Shown here one piece after another: positions 44,935-53,554 of a DNA stretch of 64,000 nucleotides (positions within the stretch are counted from its first letter, which is position 1; each line of letters opens with the position of its first letter). Position numbers and translations under genes: made by a program. The notes beneath the pieces are model-generated. The model ran no database searches and was not told where the DNA came from. It saw only the letters and a list, made by a program, of their open reading frames with translations. The stretch is from Hymenobacter sp. BRD67 (GTDB lineage: Bacteria; Bacteroidota; Bacteroidia; Cytophagales; Hymenobacteraceae): positions 2,418,001 through 2,482,000 of the forward strand of contig NZ_CP053904.1 in the NCBI RefSeq assembly GCF_013256425.1. Reading direction: 5' to 3'.

Positions 44935-46251
44935 CTACTCCGCTGCCGCGCCGCTGGCCCAGGGCAGCCGCGCGCGCGCTTGTTGCAGCCGCGCTCCCAG
45001 CTCTGGTAAGCCGGGCTGGTGCACGCTGCCTAAATGACTGGTTGCAAATTCCTTATGTGGCACATAGGTGCCCGCATCCACCGCCTGCCCCACCTGCTTG
45101 TAGGCATCCCGAAACGGCACGCCGCGCTGAATAAGCTGGTTAATGTTCTCAACCGAAAAGATGGCGTCGTACTTCGGCTGATTTATTACGCCCGGCACCA
45201 CCTCCAGCACCGGCACGGCAAATAATAAAATATCCAGAATATCGGCAAACTGCGTCATGGGCCGGAACAGGATTTCCTTTACTAGCTGGAAATCGCGGTG
45301 GTAGCCGCTGGGCAGGTTATTAATGGTGAGAATGATATCGTTCGGCAGCGCTTGCAGGCGGTTGCAGTGCGCCCGCACCAGCTCAAACACGTCGGGGTTT
45401 TTCTTGTGCGGCATAATGCTGGAGCCCGTCGTGAATTCCTTGGGCAGCTTCACGAAGCCCAAATCCTGGCTGTTATACAGCACCAGGTCGTAGGCCAGCT
45501 TGCTGAGCGTACCGGCCACGCCCGCGATGGCGAAAGCAAGCGTTTTTTCGGTTTTGCCGCGCAGCATCTGCGCGCCCACCGCGCTGATGGCCAGGTTGCT
45601 AAATCCCATTTCGCGCGTCGTCTGCTCGCGGTCGATGCCGAAGCTGCTGCCGAAGCCCGCGCCCGAGCCCAGCGGGTTGTGGTCGGCCACGGTATGCGCG
45701 GCCTCCAACAAGCTCATATCGAGCAGCAAATGCTCGGCATAAGCGCCAAACCAGAGCCCGAAGCTGCTGGGCATGGCCGCCTGAAAATGCGTGTAGCCGG
45801 GCAGCAGGTCGTGCTGGTATTTTTCGCCTTGCCGAATTAGTAAATCGACTAATTCCAGAATTTTTGCGCCGATTTTTTCGGTATAATCCTTAATAAATAA
45901 TTGAATGGCCGTCAGCACCTGGTCGTTGCGCGAGCGGGCCGTGTGAATTTTCTTGCCCGCATCGCCAAATTTATCGGTCAAATAATATTCAATTTTCGAA
46001 TGCACGTCCTCGAATTCTGGCTCGATAACGAACGTACCCGCTTCGACCTGCGCCCGCAGCTCGGCCAGCCCGGCAAGCAGCTGGGTTTCTTCCGCTTTGG
46101 AAATCAAGCCGATGCTGGCCAGCATTTTCGCCTGCGCCTGGGAGGCCAGCAGGTCGAAGGGCGCCAGGTACATGTCCAGTTCGCGGTCCTGCCCCACCGT
46201 GAAGCGCTCAATTTTGTCGTTTACCGAAAAGCCTTTTTCCCAGATTTTCAT
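44935..46251 (-). CDS. argH: argininosuccinate lyase
   Basis: The 438-residue enzyme splits argininosuccinate into arginine and fumarate, the final step. It has MKIWEKGFSVNDKIERFTVGQDRELD at the N-terminus, HTARSRNDQVLTAIQ near residue 105, GYTHFQAAMPSSFG, and the superfamily signature GSSIMPHKKNPD near 278 with the catalytic serine. The short C-terminus (RARLPWASGAAAE) is variable. It is transcribed with argB and argE; a 116-bp space with a 12-bp inverted repeat (cgcaaggttaaa/tttaaccttgcg) separates it from argE. Confidence 0.96.
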   Translation of the reverse strand: MKIWEKGFSVNDKIERFTVGQDRELDMYLAPFDLLASQAQAKMLASIGLISKAEETQLLAGLAELRAQVEAGTFVIEPEFEDVHSKIEYYLTDKFGDAGKKIHTARSRNDQVLTAIQLFIKDYTEKIGAKILELVDLLIRQGEKYQHDLLPGYTHFQAAMPSSFGLWFGAYAEHLLLDMSLLEAAHTVADHNPLGSGAGFGSSFGIDREQTTREMGFSNLAISAVGAQMLRGKTEKTLAFAIAGVAGTLSKLAYDLVLYNSQDLGFVKLPKEFTTGSSIMPHKKNPDVFELVRAHCNRLQALPNDIILTINNLPSGYHRDFQLVKEILFRPMTQFADILDILLFAVPVLEVVPGVINQPKYDAIFSVENINQLIQRGVPFRDAYKQVGQAVDAGTYVPHKEFATSHLGSVHQPGLPELGARLQQARARLPWASGAAAE

Positions 46252-46367
46252 AGCGCGAAGTCTCGCAAGGTTAAATGAGGTTACGCAGGGTTTGGAACAC
46301 AGTCAAACAAGGGTTAAAATCAGGCTTGGCGCAGCGCGACCTATTTTAACCTTGCGAAACCTTGCGC

Positions 46368-47435
46368 TTAAAATGTGAAGTCAGTCAGCAATTTAATATA
46401 CTCCGCAATCCCATCGCGAATTTCGCTGAGTAAAATATACTCGTCCGGCGCGTGTGAGCGGGCGCTATCGCCCGGTCCCATTTTCAGGGTATCGAATCGC
46501 ATCATTGCCTGGTCGGAAAGCGTGGGCGAGCCATACGTGGTTTTGCCCATCGCCACGGCTTTGCGCACAATCGGGTGCGTCAGCAGGATTCCCGACGACT
46601 GCAAGTGGGTAGAGCGCGGCGTGATTTCAGCCCGCACGTGGGCCCGCACGGTATCCAGAATTTCTTCGTTCGAATAATATTCAATAGTTCTAATGTCTAC
46701 CACGTAGCGGCATTCGTCGGGCACTACATTGTGCTGCGTACCGGCCGAAATTTGGGTCACGGTCATTTTCACCGGCCCCAGTAGTTCCGACACTTTTGGG
46801 AACTGGTAATTGCACAGCCAGTTAATATCATCCAGCGCCTTATACAGCGCGTTTTCGCCCTCGTTGCGGGCGGCGTGGCCGGTGCGGCCCCGCGCCACGC
46901 CATCGAGCACGAGCAGGCCCTTTTCGGCCACGGCGGCGTTCATGCCGGTAGGCTCGCCCACGATGCCGAAGTCAATTTTTCCTAATTCCGGCAAAATACT
47001 TTTAATGCCGTTGGCGCCCGAAATTTCCTCTTCGGCCGTAATGGCGCAGATTAAATTAAACGCCGTGGGCCGGTTGTAGAAATAGCGAAAGGTAGCCAGC
47101 AGGCTGACGACCGACGCCCCGGCATCATTGCTGCCAAGGCCAATTAATTTATCGCCTTCCCGCGTCGCGCCGAAGGGCGGGTACGTCCAGCCCGCGCCCG
47201 GCTTCACCGTGTCGTGGTGCGAGTTGAGTAAAATAGTGGGTTTCTGCGGGTCGAAATTCGGCTGCGCGGCCCACACGTTATTGCCCCGTCGCTGCGTTGG
47301 AATATCGTATCGGGTCAGGAATTCCTCCAGAATAGCGGCCGTACCCGATTCCTCGCGCGAAAACGACTGCGTTTTAATTAATTGAATTAACAGCGCAATC
47401 GCGTCGTCGCCAAGCTGCTCAATTACTTCAGACAC
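46368..47435 (-). CDS. argE: M20-family N-acylornithine/N-acylcitrulline deacylase
   Basis: The 355-residue metallo-hydrolase has the M20 signatures in order: the metal His-Asp in LLNSHHDTVKPGAGW near residue 75, GLGSNDAGASVV, the catalytic and ligand Glu pair in ITAEEEISG, and the dimerisation domain around GRTGHAARNEGENALYKA. The final histidine is in ARSHAPDEYI. In an arg cluster with an N-acylornithine carbamoyltransferase it should remove the acyl group from N-acylcitrulline (inference from context); the family alone does not separate this from ornithine or lysine substrates. Its start overlaps argB by 13 bp. Confidence 0.88.
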   Translation of the reverse strand: MSEVIEQLGDDAIALLIQLIKTQSFSREESGTAAILEEFLTRYDIPTQRRGNNVWAAQPNFDPQKPTILLNSHHDTVKPGAGWTYPPFGATREGDKLIGLGSNDAGASVVSLLATFRYFYNRPTAFNLICAITAEEEISGANGIKSILPELGKIDFGIVGEPTGMNAAVAEKGLLVLDGVARGRTGHAARNEGENALYKALDDINWLCNYQFPKVSELLGPVKMTVTQISAGTQHNVVPDECRYVVDIRTIEYYSNEEILDTVRAHVRAEITPRSTHLQSSGILLTHPIVRKAVAMGKTTYGSPTLSDQAMMRFDTLKMGPGDSARSHAPDEYILLSEIRDGIAEYIKLLTDFTF

Positions 47436-48208
47436 AGCACCGTATGTAGTGAATTTCCAATATTAAGCGCGTGACCGACAATTACTCGGCTTACCCCCTG
47501 GTGCAGCGCCGCGAAGGAATTTTCCAGTTTCGGCAGCATCCCGTCGGCAATAATGCCCTGCTTTTTCAGCTCGTCGTATTTCACCAAATTAATTTCCAAA
47601 ATTACTGATTGGTCATCGTTTACGTCATGTAGTACGCCGTTTTTCTCGAAGCAATAGTGCAGCGTTACCGAATAAAATTCGGCCAGCGCTACGGCTACAG
47701 CCGAAGCAATGGTATCGGCGTTAGTATTTAATAGTTGCCCCTGGCCGTCGTGAATAATCGGACACAGTACCGGCGTAATACCAGCAGCAATTACTTGCTG
47801 CAACAGCCCGGCATTGACGCTGGCCGGCGTCAAGTCGCCTACAAAGCCGTAGTCGATATCCTTAACTGGCCGCTTAACACCTTGAATAATATTGCCGTCG
47901 GCGCCGCTCAAACCCAGCGCGTTCACGCCCAGGTGCTGCAATTCGGCTACCACCTGCTTGTTGGTTTTGCCGGCATAAAACATGACCACGATATCGAGCG
48001 TGGCGGCATCCGTGACGCGGCGGCCGTTGATGAGCTGCGGCGTGAGGCCCAGCTCGCGTAGCATGGTGCTGGCTCCTTTGCCGCCACCGTGCACCAGAAT
48101 TTTAGGGCCGCCACCCTGGGCCAGCAAGCCCAGGAATTTAGCCAGGGCGTCGGCATCATCAATAATACCTCCGCCAATTTTATAAATAGTTATCTCTGTT
48201 TTGTTCAT
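47423..48208 (-). CDS. argB: N-acetyl(succinyl)glutamate kinase
   Basis: The 261-residue kinase phosphorylates N-acylglutamate, the second step. It carries IYKIGGGIID at the N-terminus, the acyl-glutamate-binding ILVHGGGKGASTMLRELG, VTDAATLDIVVMFYAGKTNK, LSGADGNI and NTNADTIASAVAVALAE. The C-terminal arginine-sensing helix of inhibited kinases is absent, so arginine feedback is unlikely to act here (inference). It is the first gene of the leftward operon, 13-bp overlapping with argE. A minus-strand -7 box (48268-48275) lies about 60 bp upstream of its start. Confidence 0.93.
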   Translation of the reverse strand: MNKTEITIYKIGGGIIDDADALAKFLGLLAQGGGPKILVHGGGKGASTMLRELGLTPQLINGRRVTDAATLDIVVMFYAGKTNKQVVAELQHLGVNALGLSGADGNIIQGVKRPVKDIDYGFVGDLTPASVNAGLLQQVIAAGITPVLCPIIHDGQGQLLNTNADTIASAVAVALAEFYSVTLHYCFEKNGVLHDVNDDQSVILEINLVKYDELKKQGIIADGMLPKLENSFAALHQGVSRVIVGHALNIGNSLHTVLCLK

Positions 48209-48260
48209 AATTACTTAATCGCCGCCCCGGCCCCGCCAACAAAAAAAACTACCCAGCCTA

Positions 48261-48291
48261 TTGCGGACAAAAGTAGGAACTTTTACCTTTG
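48261..48291 (+). promoter_or_regulatory. rightward arginine-operon promoter
   Basis: TTG at 48261 and TACCTTTG at 48284-48291 are separated by 20 bp, matching both Bacteroidetes elements exactly. Transcription would start near 48298, about 315 bp upstream of the GNAT gene. Confidence 0.7.
48268..48275 (-). promoter_or_regulatory. leftward arginine-operon -7 box
   Basis: On the minus strand TACTTTTG is an exact TAnnTTTG and lies inside the spacer of the rightward promoter, so both cannot be occupied at once. It would start transcription near 48262 and give argB a leader of about 54 bases. I see no TTG at the -33 place. Confidence 0.5.
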
Positions 48292-48301
48292 CGGCTCCAT
48301 T

Positions 48302-48454
48302 ATGGCCCCTGGTTTGCTGGCTCACTCGCTAGCCCACGGCTGCTTTCCTGCAATGACTTCCTTGGCTCGCACCAATTCTCTGCTTTCTAACGCGGCCCAC
48401 CCGGGCTCGGGAAGCGTGCGTACGCTAGTTTGCGCGTTGCTGCGACGACCCTAG
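48302..48454 (+). CDS. possible 50-residue leader peptide of the arg operon
   Basis: A frame opens about 4 bases after the predicted transcription start and runs 50 codons (MAPGLLAHSLAHG...). It ends in consecutive arginine codons (ctg cga cga ccc tag). Two hairpins follow: ccggc/gccgg at about 48455-48474, and gctggct/agccagc. This has the layout of a peptide that could stall on scarce arginine and alter termination, but no clear terminator U-tract is visible before the GNAT gene. It may be chance. Confidence 0.25.
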   Translation: MAPGLLAHSLAHGCFPAMTSLARTNSLLSNAAHPGSGSVRTLVCALLRRP

Positions 48455-48614
48455 CCGGCTTCAACTGCCGGGTGCTGGCTGCGAGCCAGCTTTGCTGAGC
48501 CACCGATAACGAGCTCGGCCACTTACCGATAGATTTCGGGTTTTCTGCCGCACAACTCGCGAGGGCGAGGGCCGGTAAACTACGTTTCTTTCCTAAGTCT
48601 TTCCTTCTAAATAA

Positions 48615-49202
48615 ATGACAATACGGGTTGCGACGGCAGCAGACACGCAGTATGCGGAGTTGCTGTGTCAATGGTACATCGAATCGGCCAAGCTGCGGGG
48701 CACGGGCATCGCGAAGCGCGACCCGGAGTACGTGAAAGCTAAAATGGTGCAGGGCAACGCCGTTATCGCGTTTGTCGAGGACGAGCTAGCCGGCTTCTGC
48801 TACATCGAAACCTTCGAGAGCGGCAAGTTCGTGGCCAACTCGGGCCTCGTAGTGAACACCGAGCTGCGCAAGCACGGCCTGGGCCGCGCCATCAAGCGCG
48901 AGGTATTCCGGCTATCGCGCAGCAAATATCCGGATGCCAAGATATTCGGCATCACGACCAGCCTGGCCGTGATGAAAATCAACAGCGACCTGGGCTATAA
49001 GCCGGTGACGTTCTCGGAGCTGACGACCAGCGAGGATTTCTGGAAAGGCTGCAAGAGCTGCAAAAACTTCGGTATCCTGACCGAGAACGAGCGCAAAATG
49101 TGCCTCTGCACGGGCATGGTCTTCGACGATGTCACGGCCCCGCTGCCCGCTTCGGAAACCGAGACGGAAACCCCTTCTTCGACTTCTACTCTTTCTGAAT
49201 AA
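48615..49202 (+). CDS. GNAT acetyltransferase, candidate N-acylglutamate synthase of the arg cluster
   Basis: The 195-residue protein opens MTIRVATAADTQYAELLCQWY, has the GNAT acetyl-CoA loop RKHGLGRAIKREVF near residue 85, and a cysteine-rich end (CKSCKNFG ... CLCTG), followed by a Thr/Ser/Glu tail that looks disordered. Its place as the first gene of the arginine operon, 1-bp overlapping (taATG) with argG, makes it the likely enzyme of the first step (acyl-CoA plus glutamate). It is not a classical ArgA or ArgJ. The cysteine cluster could hold a metal or disulfide. Length and motif fit related proteins beside argG in other Bacteroidetes (knowledge from memory). Confidence 0.75.
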   Translation: MTIRVATAADTQYAELLCQWYIESAKLRGTGIAKRDPEYVKAKMVQGNAVIAFVEDELAGFCYIETFESGKFVANSGLVVNTELRKHGLGRAIKREVFRLSRSKYPDAKIFGITTSLAVMKINSDLGYKPVTFSELTTSEDFWKGCKSCKNFGILTENERKMCLCTGMVFDDVTAPLPASETETETPSSTSTLSE

Positions 49203-50386
49203 TGAAAAAAAAGGCAATTGTAGCGTACAGCGGCGGCCTCGATACGTCGTACTGCGTGGTGAACCTCTCGCGGGAGCACGACCTGGAAATCCATACCGTT
49301 ATCGTGAACTCGGGCGGCTTTTCGGCCGAAGAATTGGCATCCATTGAGAAGCGTGCCTACGAGCTGGGCTCGGTGAAGCATGAGGTGATTGATATTACCG
49401 AGCGCTACTACCACGACTGCCTGCGCTACCTGTTGTTTGGCAACGTGCTGAAGAACGACACGTACCCGCTGAGCGTAAGCGCCGAGCGCATGTTTCAGGC
49501 GCTGGCCATTGCCGAATATGCCAAGCGCGAAAACGCTGAATATATCGTGCACGGCAGCACCGGCGCCGGCAACGACCAGGTGCGCTTCGACGTGGCCTTC
49601 GCGGTGATTGCGCCGGACGTGGAAATTATTACGCCCATCCGCGACCAGAAGCTTTCGCGCCAGCAGGAAATCCAGTACCTACAGGACCAGGGCTTCGAGA
49701 TGAGCTGGGAAAAGGCCAAATACTCCATCAACCGGGGCATCTGGGGCACCAGCGTGGGCGGCGTCGAAACGCTGACCTCGCGCCAGGCCCTGCCCGAGAG
49801 CGCCTACCCTACCCAGCTTTCCCAGACCAAGCCCAGCCAGCTGGAAATCACTTTCGAAAAAGGCGAGCCGGTGGCGCTGAACGGCCAGCGCATGGATGCC
49901 GTGTCGCTCATTCAGCAGGTAAACGACATCGCCGGCGCCTACGCCATCGGCCGCGATACACACGTGGGCGATACTATCCTGGGTATCAAGGGCCGCGTGG
50001 GCTTCGAGGCGCCGGCGGCGCTGCTACTCATCAAGGCGCACCACCTGCTGGAAAAGCACACGCTCTCGCGCTGGCAGCAATTGCACAAGGAGCCAGTGGC
50101 GACCTGGTACGGCACGCTGCTGCACGAGGCGCAGTATCTCGACCCGGTGATGCGGGACTTTGAGGCCTTCTTATTATCGTCGCAGGAGCGGGTAACGGGC
50201 ACGGTATTCGTGGAGCTGCGACCTTACCACTTTGAGCTGCTGGGCATTGAGTCGAAGTATGATATGATGCAGTCGAAGGTAGCGACTTATGGCGAGGAGA
50301 ACAATGCCTGGGATTCGCGCGACGCGCGCGGGTTCATTAAGATTTTCGGGAATCAGCTGAAGATTCACGCTTCGCTGCAGGACTAG
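49202..50386 (+). CDS. argG: argininosuccinate synthase
   Basis: The 394-residue enzyme joins citrulline and aspartate with ATP to make argininosuccinate. The ATP-binding AYSGGLDTSYCVV is at residues 7-19, HGSTGAGNDQVRFD near 120, and a Bacteroidetes-type EMSWEKAKYSINRGIWGTSVGGVE region at about 165. The reading frame is intact. It starts one base inside the GNAT stop, so translation is coupled. A repeat element of 140 bp separates it from argC. Confidence 0.97.
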   Translation: MKKKAIVAYSGGLDTSYCVVNLSREHDLEIHTVIVNSGGFSAEELASIEKRAYELGSVKHEVIDITERYYHDCLRYLLFGNVLKNDTYPLSVSAERMFQALAIAEYAKRENAEYIVHGSTGAGNDQVRFDVAFAVIAPDVEIITPIRDQKLSRQQEIQYLQDQGFEMSWEKAKYSINRGIWGTSVGGVETLTSRQALPESAYPTQLSQTKPSQLEITFEKGEPVALNGQRMDAVSLIQQVNDIAGAYAIGRDTHVGDTILGIKGRVGFEAPAALLLIKAHHLLEKHTLSRWQQLHKEPVATWYGTLLHEAQYLDPVMRDFEAFLLSSQERVTGTVFVELRPYHFELLGIESKYDMMQSKVATYGEENNAWDSRDARGFIKIFGNQLKIHASLQD

Positions 50387-50392
50387 CCTGAC

Positions 50393-50532
50393 GTGGCGCC
50401 TCACCCCTAGCCCCTCTCCGAAAAGGAGAGGGGGACTAGTTTTAGTCTTAGTTTTTAGCTTTAGTTTTTGCGTTTGCGCTACCTCGGCTCCCCCTCTCCT
50501 TTTCGGAGATGGGGCCGGGGGTGAGGCGCCAC
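50393..50532. repeat. 140-bp inverted-repeat element between argG and argC
   Basis: The left arm gtggcgcctcaccccta...ctctccgaaaaggagaggggg (50393-50443) and the right arm (about 50486-50532) are inverted copies with a few differences. Each arm carries its own inner hairpin (ctctcc/ggagag). The AT-rich centre repeats tttagt. A shortened relative lies at 59888-59945. Its right end is 9 bp before argC, so it may shape the argC leader. Confidence 0.8.
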
Positions 50533-50541
50533 AGCAGCTCA

Positions 50542-51528
50542 ATGAATAAATCTATCACTGCCGGCATCGTGGGCGGCGCGGGCTACACAGCCGGCGAGCT
50601 GCTGCGCCTGCTACTGCACCACCCGCACGCCGAAATCGGCGCGGTCGTCAGCTCGACGCAGGCCGGGCAGCCGCTGCACTCGGTGCACGACGACCTGCTG
50701 GGTGATACCGACCTCACCTTCGCCAGCGAGCTGCGCGGCGATGAAGACGTGGTTTTCCTATGCCTCGGCCACGGCCACTCGCGCAAGTGGCTGCTCGAAG
50801 CCAACCTACCCGCTAGCACCAAAGTCATTGACCTGAGCAATGATTTTCGCCTGGCGGCCGACAGTGACGTAGCCGGCCGGCACTTTGTGTACGGCCTGCC
50901 GGAACTGAACCGGGAGCAAATCCGCACGGCCGACAGCATTGCCAATCCGGGCTGCTTCGCCTCGGCCATTCAGTTGGCGCTGCTGCCGCTGGCGGCGGCC
51001 GGGCAACTGCACGATGCGGTGCATATTTCGGCCATTACGGGCAGCACCGGCGCGGGCCGGGGCCTCGTCGAAACGACGGGCTACACCTGGCGCACCGGCA
51101 ACATTTCGACCTATAAAACATTCACGCACCAGCACTTGGGCGAAATTGGCGAAACGCTGGTGGACTTGCAGCCGAGCTTTGACAAGCCGGTGCGATTTAT
51201 CCCCTACCGGGGCAATTTCACGCGGGGCATATTCGCGTCGGTTTATACTACCTGCGAACTTTTAATACCAGAGGTACAAGAGTTGTACGCCGACTACTAC
51301 CGCGATGCGCCATTCACGATAGTATCAGAGAAGGAAATTCACCTCAAGCAAGTGGTGAACACCAACAAATGCCTGTTGCACGTGACCAAGCACGACGACC
51401 AGGTGCTCATTACCTCCGCGCTGGACAATCTGCTGAAAGGCGCGTCGGGGCAGGCTATTCAGAACATGAATCTGCTGTTTGGCCTGAAGGAAACGGCGGG
51501 GTTGAAAAGTAAGGCTTCGTTTTTTTAA
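50542..51528 (+). CDS. argC: N-acetyl-gamma-glutamyl-phosphate reductase
   Basis: The 328-residue NADPH enzyme reduces N-acylglutamyl phosphate. It has the Rossmann start ITAGIVGGAGYTAGELLRLL, VFLCLGHGHSRKW, DLSNDFRL, the catalytic cysteine in SIANPGCFASAIQL near residue 140, SGSTGAGR-type ITGSTGAGRGL, and HQHLGEI. The ATG at 50542 lies just past the repeat element and gives the right N-terminus; the upstream frame would start inside the repeat. Confidence 0.96.
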   Translation: MNKSITAGIVGGAGYTAGELLRLLLHHPHAEIGAVVSSTQAGQPLHSVHDDLLGDTDLTFASELRGDEDVVFLCLGHGHSRKWLLEANLPASTKVIDLSNDFRLAADSDVAGRHFVYGLPELNREQIRTADSIANPGCFASAIQLALLPLAAAGQLHDAVHISAITGSTGAGRGLVETTGYTWRTGNISTYKTFTHQHLGEIGETLVDLQPSFDKPVRFIPYRGNFTRGIFASVYTTCELLIPEVQELYADYYRDAPFTIVSEKEIHLKQVVNTNKCLLHVTKHDDQVLITSALDNLLKGASGQAIQNMNLLFGLKETAGLKSKASFF

Positions 51529-51604
51529 CCTACCGTGTGAAGAAGTAGCAACCTTAGCATCATATTAATTGAGGTGGTTTTGCCTCAGTCGATAATACAA
51601 GACG

Positions 51605-52210
51605 ATGAAAACCTATGTCGCTGCTGCTTTACTGCTTCTCTGCTTTTTCACAAGGGCTTATTCACAGCCGAAGCAGTGTTATTCTTACGATTACTTAAAA
51701 GCCGAAAAAGCAATATGGACTTACCTGCTGCGAAAAGACAATTTCGAAATTTTTTCAGATGATTTGTCTGGTCGCGAGGTATTCAATGACAAGCAAGAGC
51801 TATATCGCAAAGGCACAGTTATTCCAATTCCCGTTCTACGCTTCGAACCCAGCAGCATAGCAAATGGCGAAAACTTGCAGCTCAACAGTCTTTTTACAAC
51901 TGACCATTCGCATTTCATTGCCTTTTTAATGAATCGAAAAGAGTTGGCAAATATTATCGTATCCTCTCCACAGTACCCTAACTCTAAGCGCATCGAGAGT
52001 ATGGGAGCAACTGACCCAGAGACAGCAACTATAGTCTACGACCTTTTTAAAAACAAGAAAATTTGCTTTTTCTATGATGCCCTGCGTTTCCGTTACGCAT
52101 ACTTTGAGAATAATAATTACATCTACTACGATATAGAAAAAAGGGCGATGATTACACTAAGTGCGAGCGACTACGTAGCCGATTATAAAAGATATTTTAA
52201 CCTCAAATAA
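51605..52210 (+). CDS. exported protein of unknown function, low-GC insert
   Basis: The 201-residue protein has a signal peptide (MKTYVAAALLLLCFFTRAYS) and a Tyr/Phe/Asn-rich body (ELYRKGTVIPIPVLRFEPSS, FYDALRFRYAYFENNNYIYYDIEKR). I recognise no domain. Its codon use is much richer in A and T (gat, aaa, aat, tat) than argC or argD on either side. It sits between two arginine genes with no relation to them, so it was probably inserted. Confidence 0.75.
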   Translation: MKTYVAAALLLLCFFTRAYSQPKQCYSYDYLKAEKAIWTYLLRKDNFEIFSDDLSGREVFNDKQELYRKGTVIPIPVLRFEPSSIANGENLQLNSLFTTDHSHFIAFLMNRKELANIIVSSPQYPNSKRIESMGATDPETATIVYDLFKNKKICFFYDALRFRYAYFENNNYIYYDIEKRAMITLSASDYVADYKRYFNLK

Positions 52211-52225
52211 TCTAGCTAACAAACC

Positions 52226-53388
52226 ATGAACCTCTTCGACGTTTATCCGCTCGTAAACATCACGCCGGTGCGGGCGCTCGGCGCGACGCTTTGGGACGAG
52301 AACGGCCAGCAGTATCTGGATTTTTACGGCGGCCACGCCGTGATTTCCATCGGCCATAGCCACCCGCACTACGTACAGCGCGTGCAGGAGCAGGTGGCCA
52401 AAATCGGCTTCTACTCCAACTCGGTGAAAATCCCAATTCAGCAGGAGCTGGCCGCGAAGCTGGGCAACTTGTCGGGCTACCCCGACTACACGCTGTTTTT
52501 GTGCAACTCGGGGCCGAGGCCAATGAGAATGCGCTGAAACTGGCGTCGTTTCACACCGGCAAAAACCACGTCATTGCGTTCAAAGGCGCGTTTCACGGCC
52601 GCACCTCGGGCGCGGTAGCCGCCACCGACAACCCCAAAATCGTGGCGCCCTTCAACGCGGGCCACGGCGTGAGCTTCGTACCCTACGACCTCGCGGCCGT
52701 GGCGCAGGTGATGCAGGCGCAGCCAGTGTGCGCCTGCATTATCGAGCCGATTCAGGGCGTGGGCGGCGTGGTGCTGCCGACCGACGAGTTTTTGCAGGGA
52801 CTGTCGGCGCTGTGCGCACAGCACGGCGTGGTGCTGATTGCCGACGAGGTGCAGAGCGGCTACGGCCGCAGCGGCGAGTTTTTTGCGCACCAGCATGCGG
52901 GCATTCAGCCGGGCATCATCACCACGGCTAAGGGCATGGGCAACGGCTTCCCCATTGGCGGCGTGCTGATTTCGCCGGAGTTTAAGGCGTCGTATGGCTT
53001 GCTGGGCACCACGTTTGGCGGCAACCATCTGGCTTGCGCGGCGGGCCTGGCGGTGCTCGAAGTATTAGAGCAGGAAAACCTGGTGGCGCACGCGGCCGAG
53101 CTGGGCGCATACATCATGCAGGAGCTGCGCACCCACAGCCAGGCCACGGTAGTGCGCGGGCGCGGGCTGATGATAGGCGTGAAGTACGACTTCCCCATCA
53201 AAGAAATCCGCGATAAGCTGCTATTCGAGCATCACATCTTCGTAGGCAACGCCAGCGACCCGAACGTGCTGCGCTTATTGCCGCCGCTGAACATCACCAA
53301 GGCCGAAGCTGACCTATTTTTGCAGGCGCTTTACGCACTGGAATCGGCTAAGGTGCCGGTTGATACCACAGTAGTAGAGCAGGATTAA
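52226..53388 (+). CDS. argD: N-acylornithine aminotransferase (one frameshift)
   Basis: Repaired, this is a 387-residue PLP enzyme of class III. It opens MNLFDVYPLVNITPVRALGATLWDENGQQYLDFYGGHAVISIGHSHP and has LFLCNSGAEANENALKLA (PLP phosphate site). The aspartate is in VVLIADEVQSGYGRSG, the PLP lysine in ITTAKGMGNGFPIGG near residue 235, and TTFGGNHLAC follows. It makes N-acylornithine from the semialdehyde with glutamate. The frame breaks near 52511 (aactcggggccgag; one more G restores NSGAEANEN). As an essential biosynthetic gene in an otherwise whole cluster, a sequence error is far likelier than loss. Confidence 0.92.
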
Positions 53389-53404
53389 GACCCATCTATC
53401 ATGC

Positions 53405-53475
53405 TGAGCTTGCGAAGCATCTTACTGCGCCAGAACAAGTTGTTCGAGCCTTAGGTAAGATATTTCGCAAGCTCA
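53405..53475. repeat. imperfect 21-bp-arm inverted repeat (REP/MITE-like)
   Basis: The arm tgagcttgcgaagcatctt (53405-) and gtaagatatttcgcaagctca (53455-53475) are reverse complements with two mismatches. The atgctgagcttgcgaagcatct wording recalls a dispersed intergenic element of Hymenobacter-type genomes, and a half copy occurs at 54669-54700. It lies 80 bp upstream of carA. Confidence 0.6.
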
Positions 53476-53554
53476 ACGTGTGCAAAAGCCTTTGTGAATT
53501 AATCAATTAGCGACCAACGGAGCACTCCTCCACTTTACACATAACTCAACAAGC

